Assembly (NCBI GenBank): GCA_002305965.1
Contig: DBRM01000059.1
Span: 587-16,157 of the forward strand
DNA from: Syntrophomonas sp. UBA1368
Lineage (GTDB): Bacteria > Bacillota > Syntrophomonadia > Syntrophomonadales > Syntrophomonadaceae
DNA: 15,571 nucleotides
Reading direction: 5' to 3'
The notes under the pieces are model-generated. The model saw only the letters and a list, made by a program, of their open reading frames with translations, ran no database searches and was not told the DNA's origin. A program made the translations under genes and the position numbers. This document shows positions 7,928 through 14,996 of this stretch, piece by piece (position 1 is the stretch's first letter; each line of letters starts with the position of its first letter).

Positions 7928-7944
7928 TATTTTTCCTTGATGGT

Positions 7945-7973
7945 ATTATAAGGACCTCATCACACCTTGTCAA
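7945..7973 (-). promoter_or_regulatory. perfect consensus sigma-A promoter for greA-lysS
   Basis: TTGACA (7973-7968), a 17-nt spacer and TATAAT (7950-7945) match the vegetative consensus at every position. The -35 box lies inside the last codons of the upstream gene (stop at 7962-7960). Transcription should start near 7938. The -35 is embedded in the odd palindrome CCTTGTCAAGG (plus strand 7965-7975). Confidence 0.85.
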
Positions 7974-8862
7974 GGAAGAGCTCCCATAAGCCCCATTGAT
8001 AACCGATATTCTCCAATGTGAGAAACTCTGTATTTGGCGCATTAACGGTAATTGATTCGGTACCAAAGTTTTGAATTCCTGCTTTCGCCAAAAGACAGCT
8101 TTCCAAAATAGGCGCTAAATTATAAAGAACCGGAAATAAGCCGTTACGTTCAAATTCACTGTCCAGCCGGGGAGCAAGAGAACAGCTGCAATTATTAAGG
8201 TAAATGGTCAACGCTGCATTTTTCCCGTCCGTTATGGTTTCTGTCAGGTCAGTAAGAATGAATACTAAATCATCTCTTCCCCAATTTTGCGGATTTAAAT
8301 AACTGGTGCTGACTGCCTGCCCTTTTTCATACAGCAAATGATGAGCAAAAAGTTCTTGCTGCTGTGGATATAATGCCTGAATCGAAATCGGCAGGCCATA
8401 CTGTTCCAGGCTGGAAATAAAGCCGGGGAAATCCTCAATAGTGCCCACAATAATTATTTTATGCAGCTCATAACGTGTCAACAGCTCTTTTATGAACACA
8501 TGGGCTAAAGCTTTAATAAAATTATCTCCGTGGACTAATACTTGCCCGTCGGTAATATCGGTCAATTGGTTTTTCAGCCGGCGGTCAACTGCCAAATAGC
8601 GCAACTTATATTCTTGCAGCAAAGAACCTATCTTACCCGCCAATAAATGTTTGCTTTCGTGCTGTAAATCTTGAAGATTCGCAATCCCTAAAGGCAGCAT
8701 TATATTGCCGCCGCAAGCCTCCATATAAGGTAATTTTATAATTCTCTTCAGTCTCGGGGCGTAAAAAATCGGGGCTAGTTTGTCCAAAAATACTTTTTTG
8801 AATGCCAGCCCCGTCCTCGTTTGATTTATTAAATTAAAAAAGGCGAAATCCAGATCAAGCAT
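7960..8862 (-). CDS. unrecognised protein, third gene of the XRE-regulator operon
   Basis: I do not recognise this 300-residue protein. It has no signal peptide and no clear membrane helices, so it is probably cytoplasmic. The middle part (KIIIVGTIEDFPGFISSLEQYG and onward) alternates hydrophobic strand and helix in a Rossmann-like way, but lacks a clear GxGxxG motif. A Cys-containing segment with MEACGGNIMLPLG lies near residue 50, and the C-terminus is rich in aromatic residues. ATG 8862 lies inside the end of the preceding gene (8-nt overlap), with AAGGAG in the last codons of that gene, which indicates translational coupling. It probably works with its partner, and both may use related folds. 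The greA promoter begins inside its 3' end. Confidence 0.75.
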   Translation of the reverse strand: MLDLDFAFFNLINQTRTGLAFKKVFLDKLAPIFYAPRLKRIIKLPYMEACGGNIMLPLGIANLQDLQHESKHLLAGKIGSLLQEYKLRYLAVDRRLKNQLTDITDGQVLVHGDNFIKALAHVFIKELLTRYELHKIIIVGTIEDFPGFISSLEQYGLPISIQALYPQQQELFAHHLLYEKGQAVSTSYLNPQNWGRDDLVFILTDLTETITDGKNAALTIYLNNCSCSLAPRLDSEFERNGLFPVLYNLAPILESCLLAKAGIQNFGTESITVNAPNTEFLTLENIGYQWGLWELFLDKV

Positions 8863-9769
8863 CTAAGCTCCTTAAGTCCACTACGCCAGGTTTCATGTCT
8901 AACTTTTTAATGACTTCATAATAATCATCGGGGGTAATTTTCTCAACCGGTTTATTAACAAAAGTATAAACCAGAGCTTCAATTACATTGGTTCCAAAGG
9001 AGCGGCCTCCCATATCCGGAGTGGTGGTGATTACTTTGCTTATGCCCCGTTGTTTGAGCAGCAACATATCTTCCCTGGTAGTTGTATTGGTTATGACGAT
9101 CTGTCCGTTCAGTTTTTCCGGCAGATAGCGGCGGATATAAAGGAAGTCGCCGGCTAAAATATCTGCTTCATAATAATATTTAGAATACTTGGGAATTATG
9201 ACTTCCTGTTTATCCCCGGTGGGATAAAGATTGTCAAAGGACATCCTGACGACAAAAGGTGCGATGATCGAAGCAACAAGTTGTAATGTTTTCAGGGAAT
9301 GTATCGGAATCGGTATGCCTACAGAATATATCAAATCACCCATCGTCAATTTAGCACCGACCTGGTCAAAAGCTTCTGCCATCCCGAAACGGTCTGCAGC
9401 AGAGACCAATAAAACTTTCTTCCCCTTGATTTCCGCAATACCATTATCCTGAACATAATTGATACATAGTCTTTCCAGGGTGTTTTTAAGACCGCCGCCG
9501 TCAAACATTGGAGTCTTCCTGGCTTCTGCGATGATTTTTTTGGCGTCTTTTATCGTATATCTTTTCCCGGCGACATGTAGATAAAGGTCTATGCCGCCCA
9601 TTCCAAAAGCGTCTACCTTGCCGTCCAGGGAACGCACCAATGCCAGTGTTTTATCCCAGTCACCATCAGTCCCGATACGTTCAATCAGAAATTTTTCACC
9701 TAATATTTCTGTTTCAAAGGAATGGTCTCTTTTTGATGAACCTAAACTTACACTAACAATATGTTTCAA
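8855..9769 (-). CDS. protein of the family often labelled quinate 5-dehydrogenase
   Basis: The 304-residue product resembles, from recall, Firmicute proteins annotated as quinate 5-dehydrogenase; that label is not experimentally secure and no other quinate or shikimate genes are present here. Residues about 116-145 (GKKVLLVSAADRFGMAEAF and following) look like a Rossmann beta-alpha unit. A conserved-looking TTTPDMGGRSFGTNV stretch lies at about 248-262, and DAFGMGGIDLYL at about 54-65. The frame can open at GTG 9778, but AAGGAG then touches the start; TTG 9769 is 8 nt from the same site and begins MKHIVSVSLGSSKRDH, so I take it as the start. It is the second gene of the operon, 13 nt after the regulator, and overlaps the next gene by 8 nt. 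Confidence 0.7.
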   Translation of the reverse strand: MKHIVSVSLGSSKRDHSFETEILGEKFLIERIGTDGDWDKTLALVRSLDGKVDAFGMGGIDLYLHVAGKRYTIKDAKKIIAEARKTPMFDGGGLKNTLERLCINYVQDNGIAEIKGKKVLLVSAADRFGMAEAFDQVGAKLTMGDLIYSVGIPIPIHSLKTLQLVASIIAPFVVRMSFDNLYPTGDKQEVIIPKYSKYYYEADILAGDFLYIRRYLPEKLNGQIVITNTTTREDMLLLKQRGISKVITTTPDMGGRSFGTNVIEALVYTFVNKPVEKITPDDYYEVIKKLDMKPGVVDLRSLDA

Positions 9770-9782
9770 GTAATTCACTCCT

Positions 9783-10322
9783 TTAGTTGATTTTACGTGA
9801 AGCTTTGAGGGAACGAAGGATCTTTTTTATTTCGGCCGGGTCTACCCACTTATCTTCAGTGATGGGAGAAGAACCTATTTCAATCGATATGACCTGTCCG
9901 TCAATGATCTTTTCCATCAATTTAAGTCTTTCATCCGAACCGATCAATATAACCGTTTCATATGTACGACTTTGGGCGATCAAACCCATTAATTCGTTTA
10001 ATAACTCTTTCCCATTGCGGTTATTTATAAAATCCTGCCTTTCCTGTTCAGTCATCAAAAAAATAAAATCTACGCCTTCGCTTTCCATCAGATGATTTAT
10101 TTCCTCTTTATTCAGGATGGGGAATCCTATACAAGCGATGGTCTGTCCTTTTCGCAGTTCACCGATCCCTTCCAAACGAGAAATGAATGTGCGCTCCATC
10201 CCCAGGCGGTCTGCTACCTCCTGTTGTGAAAAACCTCTGGATCTTAACAATAAAGCTTTTTTAAGGCTTTTTTCCACTTTTGGCCAGCTGATGATTTTAT
10301 CCTGGATGCGAAAGATTTCCAT
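9783..10322 (-). CDS. XRE-type helix-turn-helix regulator with a separate C-terminal domain
   Basis: The 179-residue product has a helix-turn-helix at about residues 23-52 (LLLRSRGFSQQEVADRLGMERTFISRLE in outline), followed by an alpha/beta domain of about 120 residues (IACIGFP..., VDFIFLM..., ETVILIGSDERLK...) that may sense a ligand or nucleotide; the fold is not identified. The frame is open from a GTG at 10355, but AGGAGG (10334-10329) lies inside that extension and is 6 nt from ATG 10322, so the ATG is preferred. It heads a three-gene operon and probably controls it: overlapping palindromes at 10339-10355 sit at the predicted transcription start. Other three-gene sets with this order may exist in related Clostridia, which would need a search. 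Confidence 0.75.
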   Translation of the reverse strand: MEIFRIQDKIISWPKVEKSLKKALLLRSRGFSQQEVADRLGMERTFISRLEGIGELRKGQTIACIGFPILNKEEINHLMESEGVDFIFLMTEQERQDFINNRNGKELLNELMGLIAQSRTYETVILIGSDERLKLMEKIIDGQVISIEIGSSPITEDKWVDPAEIKKILRSLKASRKIN

Positions 10323-10338
10323 TCCATTCCTCCTTGAG

Positions 10339-10355
10339 CACAACTTTGTGTACAC
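10339..10355. promoter_or_regulatory. overlapping palindromes, candidate operator of the XRE regulator
   Basis: CACAACTTTGTG (10339-10350, CACAA and TTGTG arms) overlaps the perfect 8-bp palindrome GTGTACAC (10348-10355). Both lie just downstream of the predicted transcription start (about 10358) and before the Shine-Dalgarno of the regulator gene, a typical place for an autorepressor site. No binding evidence exists beyond symmetry and position. Confidence 0.4.
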
Positions 10356-10364
10356 TTTTTATTT

Positions 10365-10393
10365 ATTTTACCTCAAACAAGCTGCCTTGACAA
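10365..10393 (-). promoter_or_regulatory. sigma-A promoter of the XRE-regulator operon
   Basis: TTGTCA (10393-10388), a 17-nt spacer and TAAAAT (10370-10365) each match consensus at 5 of 6 positions. Transcription would start near 10358, about 36 nt before ATG 10322. The -35 overlaps the end of the dusB terminator region. Confidence 0.7.
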
Positions 10394-10433
10394 GAAAATA
10401 AGAACTACCCGCTTCAAGACTCTGGCAGTTCTT
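10391..10433 (-). terminator. intrinsic terminator of coaX-dusB
   Basis: On the minus strand AAGAACTGCC (10433-10424) pairs with GGTAGTTCTT (10409-10400) over 10 bp with one G-U pair, loop 14 nt, followed directly by ATTTTCTTG. It starts 21 nt after the dusB stop, and the promoter of the next operon begins immediately after it. Confidence 0.75.
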
Positions 10434-10454
10434 ATAATCCAGATTTAAATCAAA

Positions 10455-11420
10455 CTACAATCCATTTTTTATTTTTTCAATCAGCCCAAGCATCGTCTTG
10501 GAATCTGAAGCCTGGTTGATTTCAAGTCTGATATGGGCAGCTCCGGGCATACCTTTGACATACCAGCCCAGATGCTTTCGCATCTCCCTGACCGCTGTAT
10601 ATTCCCCTTTAAAAGAAATCGACAAAGTAAGCTGCCGTTTGGCCATATCCATGCGTTCCGATACGGTTGGTGCATCGATAACGGTTCCTGTTTCCAGCAA
10701 TTCTACAGTCTGACCAAAAATAAAAGGATTCCCCAGGGAAGCTCTGCCGATCATAACTGCATCACAACCGGTTTCATTTATCATTTTCACTGCATCTCCC
10801 GGGCAAGTAATATCACCATTACCGATAACAGGAATGGATAAGTTTTTTTTCAGCCGGGCAATCTGACTCCAATCCGCGTGACCAGAATAAAACTGCATCC
10901 GGTCACGGGCATGTAACGTTACAGCCTTGGCTCCTTCCTGCTCTGCAACCCCGCCAAGTTCCATGTAGTTAAGGTGCTCCTGATCCCATCCGCTTCTCAT
11001 CTTAACCGTTACCGGCACTTTTACTGCCCGGTTCACTGCCCGGACAATCTGGCGGCACCTACTGATATCGTTCAGAAGGGCTGCTCCTGCCCCATTCCTG
11101 ACGATTTTTGGAGTAGGGCAGCCCATATTCAGGTCGATAAGATCAGCCCCCATAGTCTCAGCGATTTGGGCAGCTTCCCCCATTCTCTCCGGGTCAGAAC
11201 CAAATAGCTGGATGGCGACCGGCGGCATTTCTCCTTTTATATCAGCCAGTTTTTCCGTCCTGGCTTGTTTATAGATCAACCCCATATCATTTATCATTTC
11301 TGTATATACAAGTCCACAGCCGCATTCTTTGGCTAAAATACGAAAAGCTTTGTCAGCAACGCCAGCCATAGGTGCGGCAAATACCCGGTTAGGTATGTTC
11401 ACATCGCCAATTTTAAACAT
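10455..11420 (-). CDS. dusB: tRNA-dihydrouridine synthase, DusB type
   Basis: This FMN enzyme reduces uridines in the tRNA D-loop using NADPH. The 321-residue product is a TIM barrel with the FMN-binding start APMAGVADKAFR (16-27), the NMGCP motif with catalytic Cys101, KMRSGWD (140-146, Lys140), HARDR (170-174, His170), GNGD (200-203) and GRASLGNP (225-232), then a C-terminal helical tRNA-binding domain. The frame opens at a TTG at 11435, but AAGGGG lies within that extension and is 6 nt from ATG 11420, which is therefore preferred. It follows coaX by 35 nt in the same transcript and is closed by the terminator at 10433-10391. dusB close to lysS and coaX is a familiar Firmicute neighbourhood (yacF region of Bacillus subtilis). 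Confidence 0.95.
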   Translation of the reverse strand: MFKIGDVNIPNRVFAAPMAGVADKAFRILAKECGCGLVYTEMINDMGLIYKQARTEKLADIKGEMPPVAIQLFGSDPERMGEAAQIAETMGADLIDLNMGCPTPKIVRNGAGAALLNDISRCRQIVRAVNRAVKVPVTVKMRSGWDQEHLNYMELGGVAEQEGAKAVTLHARDRMQFYSGHADWSQIARLKKNLSIPVIGNGDITCPGDAVKMINETGCDAVMIGRASLGNPFIFGQTVELLETGTVIDAPTVSERMDMAKRQLTLSISFKGEYTAVREMRKHLGWYVKGMPGAAHIRLEINQASDSKTMLGLIEKIKNGL

Positions 11421-11455
11421 GCATTGCCCCTTCAATAATTATTACCGATTAAATA

Positions 11456-12220
11456 TTACTGATTCATTTCATATATCAACCGTAATCCTTCTAAAGTAAG
11501 AAACTCATCAATGATGTCGATGGTATCCGTTTCTTCAGCAATAATACCTGCCAGCCCCCCGGTGGCAATCACAGTTGGATTCATATCCAATTCACTTTTC
11601 ATGCGATTGATGATCCCTTCCACTTGACCAACAAACCCATAAAGAATACCAGCCTGCATACTGGCAACGGTATTTTTGCCAATCAGGCTTTTAGGTTTTA
11701 TCAGTTCCACCCGCGGCAGCTTTGAAGCCCTGGCCACCAATGCATCCGTTGAAATTTTGATCCCCGGCGCAATTGCTCCGCCTAAATATTCTCCCCGGTC
11801 ATTAACTACACAAAAAGTGGTTGCGGTTCCAAAATCAACGATAATCAGTGGCCCGCCATATTTATGAAAACCGGCAACCGCATTAACTACCCGGTCTGCC
11901 CCTACCTCGCGCGGATTCTCATATTTTATGGCCAAACCGGTTTTTATGCCAGGCCCTACGATCAGTGGCTGGCAATGAAAGTATTTTTCACTCATTGCTT
12001 CCAGTTCCATCATTAAAGAAGGAACGACTGATGAAATAACCACTGCTTTTATGTTTTTTTGGTCTATCTCTTGATATTCAAAGAGATTTTTGAGTGTCAT
12101 ACCATATTCATCTGCTGTTCGCATACTATCAGTCCGCAGCCGCCAATGGGTAAGGAGTTTCTCTCCTTCTAACACACCTAAAACCATGTTGGTATTGCCA
12201 ACGTCGAAAACCAGGATCAT
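11456..12220 (-). CDS. coaX: type III pantothenate kinase
   Basis: CoaX phosphorylates pantothenate, the first step of coenzyme A synthesis, and is not inhibited by CoA in characterised members. The 254-residue length is typical. Visible motifs are the ASKHA phosphate-binding start DVGNTN (6-11, Asp6), GADRVVN (107-113, Asp109), DFGTATT (129-135, Asp129) and ATGGLAG (219-225). ATG 12220 is preceded by GGAGGG with 6 nt spacing. It is the first gene of the coaX-dusB unit, behind an extended -10 promoter and an AT-rich leader of about 90 nt in which I see no clear riboswitch. Confidence 0.96.
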   Translation of the reverse strand: MILVFDVGNTNMVLGVLEGEKLLTHWRLRTDSMRTADEYGMTLKNLFEYQEIDQKNIKAVVISSVVPSLMMELEAMSEKYFHCQPLIVGPGIKTGLAIKYENPREVGADRVVNAVAGFHKYGGPLIIVDFGTATTFCVVNDRGEYLGGAIAPGIKISTDALVARASKLPRVELIKPKSLIGKNTVASMQAGILYGFVGQVEGIINRMKSELDMNPTVIATGGLAGIIAEETDTIDIIDEFLTLEGLRLIYEMNQ

Positions 12221-12316
12221 ACTTATCCCTCCGGTAGTTAAAATTTAAATTTCAAATAAATAACTAGAAAATTTCATTGAAAATATTATCGTCCAGAAAC
12301 TGCCTGTTCTGTTTCA

Positions 12317-12325
12317 ATTATAACA
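12317..12325 (-). promoter_or_regulatory. extended -10 promoter of coaX
   Basis: On the minus strand TGTTATAAT (12325-12317) is a perfect TATAAT with the TG extension; the -35 position (CTGGCG) is poor. Start near 12310 would give a leader of about 90 nt before ATG 12220. The -10 also sits in a CCTGTT/AACAGG inverted repeat of 6 bp. Confidence 0.5.
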
Positions 12326-12367
12326 GGGTCAATCAGCTTCGCCAGGCGTTTTTATGAATTGCCCTAT

Positions 12368-13417
12368 TTACTCAGTTGCTTCCTGATATTCCTGGGCAAT
12401 TTCCCGTAGATGTTCTGTCAGATTATCGCGATTGATGAGTATACCAAAATCGGCAGGCAGATTGTCTGTGTTTTGCCCAGTAACCCTTTGGGCAATCATA
12501 GTGCCTATTTCGGGATAGAAATGACTGGCATCATAATAATTATCCAGGTCGCAGGTAATGGAATTTAAATTCATAAAATTGTATACTTCACCGAATACCT
12601 CTACACAATCGCTTAACCAACGAGCATATTCAGGATATAAACCTTTTTCCATCATCAACATGTACAGCGGTGCGGAAACCGGAGTCGTAAAAACAATAAA
12701 CCTGGTATCCGGATGATCACTGCGAAGCTGTTGAAAGGTTTCTTTTACCGGACCATATTTATACTGGGTATACACCTGATTTCCGTACCAATCCAAATTA
12801 TTATCGATCAATATTTGCTTTTCCTCATTACTGATATGATTCAGTCTTTTTACATTGTTGCGGTCATAGGTAAAATTTTGCTTGATATTCTTTGTGGATA
12901 ACTCATAATTTTTCCTGGAATATTCTAATACATCAAGGGAAAGCAGAGTCTTGTACCGATATCCGATGGCCTTCACCATGTCTGTATAATAAGCGGGCGG
13001 CTCAAATTTATTCAGATACTGTACATTTTCATTGGCAGCAAAGAAATCCAGGCCGATTATGATATAATCGAAATCCTGCCCGTTTTGCTGTCGGGCAAAA
13101 TCCGCATAATCATGATACTCAGACAAAAGCATATTGTTAACCGCATAGTTATAAGCATTATAGCCTGCAAAATCGGCCTGATTAATATATGTGATCCTGC
13201 TGCTTCCCATGATCAGCGTCTGATAAGGATGCTGATTAAATTTCAGATGTCCGGTCTTCTGTTGTCTTTCATCAAAAGCGATCTGAATTGAATTATATCG
13301 GTTATTATGATCAAAATTCCATAAAGGATCGATATAAAAGTTAATACTGCCGATACAAAGCAGAGGTATCAAAATAATGGTTAAGACAACGATTGTCCAG
13401 TTGGTATACTGTTTCAT
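12368..13417 (-). CDS. SGNH-hydrolase/AlgJ-like membrane-anchored protein
   Basis: The 349-residue product has one N-terminal membrane segment (about residues 8-26) and an external domain. MGSSRIT (70-76, from ATG 13417) has the form of the SGNH nucleophile block, and DASHF (296-300) has the form of the terminal Asp/His block, as in AlgX/AlgJ and DltD-like partners of MBOAT acyltransferases. The expected role is to transfer acyl groups to, or otherwise assist acylation of, an extracellular polysaccharide; the substrate is unknown. It follows the MBOAT gene by a few bases, so the pair is an operon. ATG 13426 is also in frame, but AGGG stands 9 nt before 13417 and touches 13426, so 13417 is preferred, with moderate certainty. 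Confidence 0.75.
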   Translation of the reverse strand: MKQYTNWTIVVLTIILIPLLCIGSINFYIDPLWNFDHNNRYNSIQIAFDERQQKTGHLKFNQHPYQTLIMGSSRITYINQADFAGYNAYNYAVNNMLLSEYHDYADFARQQNGQDFDYIIIGLDFFAANENVQYLNKFEPPAYYTDMVKAIGYRYKTLLSLDVLEYSRKNYELSTKNIKQNFTYDRNNVKRLNHISNEEKQILIDNNLDWYGNQVYTQYKYGPVKETFQQLRSDHPDTRFIVFTTPVSAPLYMLMMEKGLYPEYARWLSDCVEVFGEVYNFMNLNSITCDLDNYYDASHFYPEIGTMIAQRVTGQNTDNLPADFGILINRDNLTEHLREIAQEYQEATE

Positions 13418-13428
13418 AATATCCATCC

Positions 13429-14880
13429 CTAAAATTTAAAATAGAGAAATTCACTTACCTGAGTCAGCATTAATATAGCAGTTAGGGCTATAGCACCTGT
13501 AATAACCGCAGTCAAGAAGCTTGGCTGAAAGCGCTTTTTAAGCTGCATTGAATTGGGCAGCCAAATGACCAGCAATAAAAATGCTGCGCACATAATACTG
13601 GCAGGATACATGAACGCTTCCATAGAAAAACCGCCAAAACTGATATGATATTGACATAAGAACCCCAGCCAGGAAGCAGATGCTTCGGGTAAGATAATCC
13701 CGCTGAAACCAAACATGGCTTTGAGAACTTTCATGGCATCTGTCCAACTGGCAGCGCGGAAGAATACCCAGGCAATATTAACAAAATTAAAAGTCAAGAA
13801 CCAGGCGAGAATATCGTTCATTTTCCTTCCCTGCTTCTGCCACCAGCGGTTAATAGCCAAAGCGGCACCATGCAAAAATCCCCAGAAGACAAAAGTCCAC
13901 CCGGCCCCATGCCAAAGTCCGCCGATCAAAAAAGTGAACACTATATTCAGATAAAGCCTTGTTTCTCCGGCACGGCTGCCTCCTAAAGGAATATAAATAT
14001 AATCGCGTAAAAAACGGCTTAAAGTTATGTGCCAACGCCGCCAAAAATCTTGAATACTTAATGCTCTATATGGGGAATAAAAGTTGATCGGCAAGTGAAT
14101 ATTAAAAAGCAATGCTGCGCCTATAGCCATATCAGTATAGCCGCTGAAATCATAATAGAGTTGAAAAGTATAAGAAAGGGAAGCGATCCAGCCTTCAATC
14201 AATGACAAAGACGATGCAGTATCAAAACCGAAATTAGCCCAAGCCGCAAAAGTATCTGCAATTACTATCTTTTTAAACAAGCCTATAAAGAAAATAAATA
14301 TCCCAGTGGCAATATTTTGAAAGTCAACTTTCTTGTTTTCCCGCGATTTATGCTGCCCCATTATTTCCCGGTGACGAACGATGGGGCCGGATATCAATTG
14401 GGGAAAAAACAATACAAACCGGGCATAGTCCAAAAAATTTTCTTCTTCTGCCTGCCCCCTATAATTATCCACCAGATATGCAATCTGCTGAAAAGTATAA
14501 AAACTTATAGCCAGTGGCAGTGCTATATACTGTAAAGGTATATCCGCAGGCAGCAATACATTGATATTGGCAATAAAAAAATCCGCATATTTAAAGTAGC
14601 ACAAGAGCCCAATATTAAAGATCAAGCCGATAATCAGCAGGCTTTTGCGTGAAAAAGGCAGAGCAGGTCTGTTAAGACCGATACCGACCAAATAATTTAT
14701 ACAGATTGAGAAGATTATCAGGGGAAGATAATATACACTCCACCAACTATAAAAAAATAATGATGCCAGGATCAACCATATTTTTGCAGCACCAAAATGC
14801 CCCCGTGAGTTAAACAGAAAATAAACGATCAAAACAGATGGCAGGAAAACAAAAATGAATTCATAGGAATTGAAAAGCAC
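13429..14880 (-). CDS. MBOAT-family O-acyltransferase, AlgI type
   Basis: This 483-residue polytopic protein belongs to the membrane-bound O-acyltransferases that carry acyl groups across the membrane for polysaccharide acetylation (AlgI, PatA) or teichoic acid alanylation (DltB). It starts with the typical MLFNSYEFIFVFLP, and shows FFPQLISGPIVRH (158-170), the DFWRRWHITLSRFLRDYIYIPLGG region (278-301) and the catalytic GLWHGA with His324. The start is GTG at 14880, with AAGGAG 8 nt upstream. Without a Dlt ligase or carrier gene nearby, O-acetylation of a surface glycan is more likely than alanylation, but this is inference. No convincing promoter is visible in the 116 bases between it and nadC, so read-through from nadC is possible. 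Confidence 0.9.
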   Translation of the reverse strand: MLFNSYEFIFVFLPSVLIVYFLFNSRGHFGAAKIWLILASLFFYSWWSVYYLPLIIFSICINYLVGIGLNRPALPFSRKSLLIIGLIFNIGLLCYFKYADFFIANINVLLPADIPLQYIALPLAISFYTFQQIAYLVDNYRGQAEEENFLDYARFVLFFPQLISGPIVRHREIMGQHKSRENKKVDFQNIATGIFIFFIGLFKKIVIADTFAAWANFGFDTASSLSLIEGWIASLSYTFQLYYDFSGYTDMAIGAALLFNIHLPINFYSPYRALSIQDFWRRWHITLSRFLRDYIYIPLGGSRAGETRLYLNIVFTFLIGGLWHGAGWTFVFWGFLHGAALAINRWWQKQGRKMNDILAWFLTFNFVNIAWVFFRAASWTDAMKVLKAMFGFSGIILPEASASWLGFLCQYHISFGGFSMEAFMYPASIMCAAFLLLVIWLPNSMQLKKRFQPSFLTAVITGAIALTAILMLTQVSEFLYFKF

Positions 14881-14996
14881 GCTTTTAGCTCCTTATAAGC
14901 AAATGCTGATAAAAATCCTCCGCAAACAGATTAAGACATCAGAATAATGGCTGTGTAATACAGCATGGCCAATGAATTCAGGATCCATCCGCAAGG

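Noticed and set aside
12241..12252. 12-bp palindrome AAATTTAAATTT in the coaX leader
   Set aside because: Pure A/T sequence in an AT-rich leader; symmetry of this kind is expected by chance.
12341..12353. CGCCAGGCG followed by five T on the plus strand as terminator
   Set aside because: Only a 3-bp stem is sterically possible, and no plus-strand gene ends there.
14931..14966. 11-residue hydrophobic frame (MLYYTAIILMS) upstream of the MBOAT gene
   Set aside because: No Shine-Dalgarno and no associated terminator hairpin; a chance frame is more likely.
14950..14973. GCTGT/ACAGC hairpin after nadC as terminator
   Set aside because: Only a 5-bp core stem and no real T run on the minus strand, so read-through into the MBOAT gene cannot be excluded.
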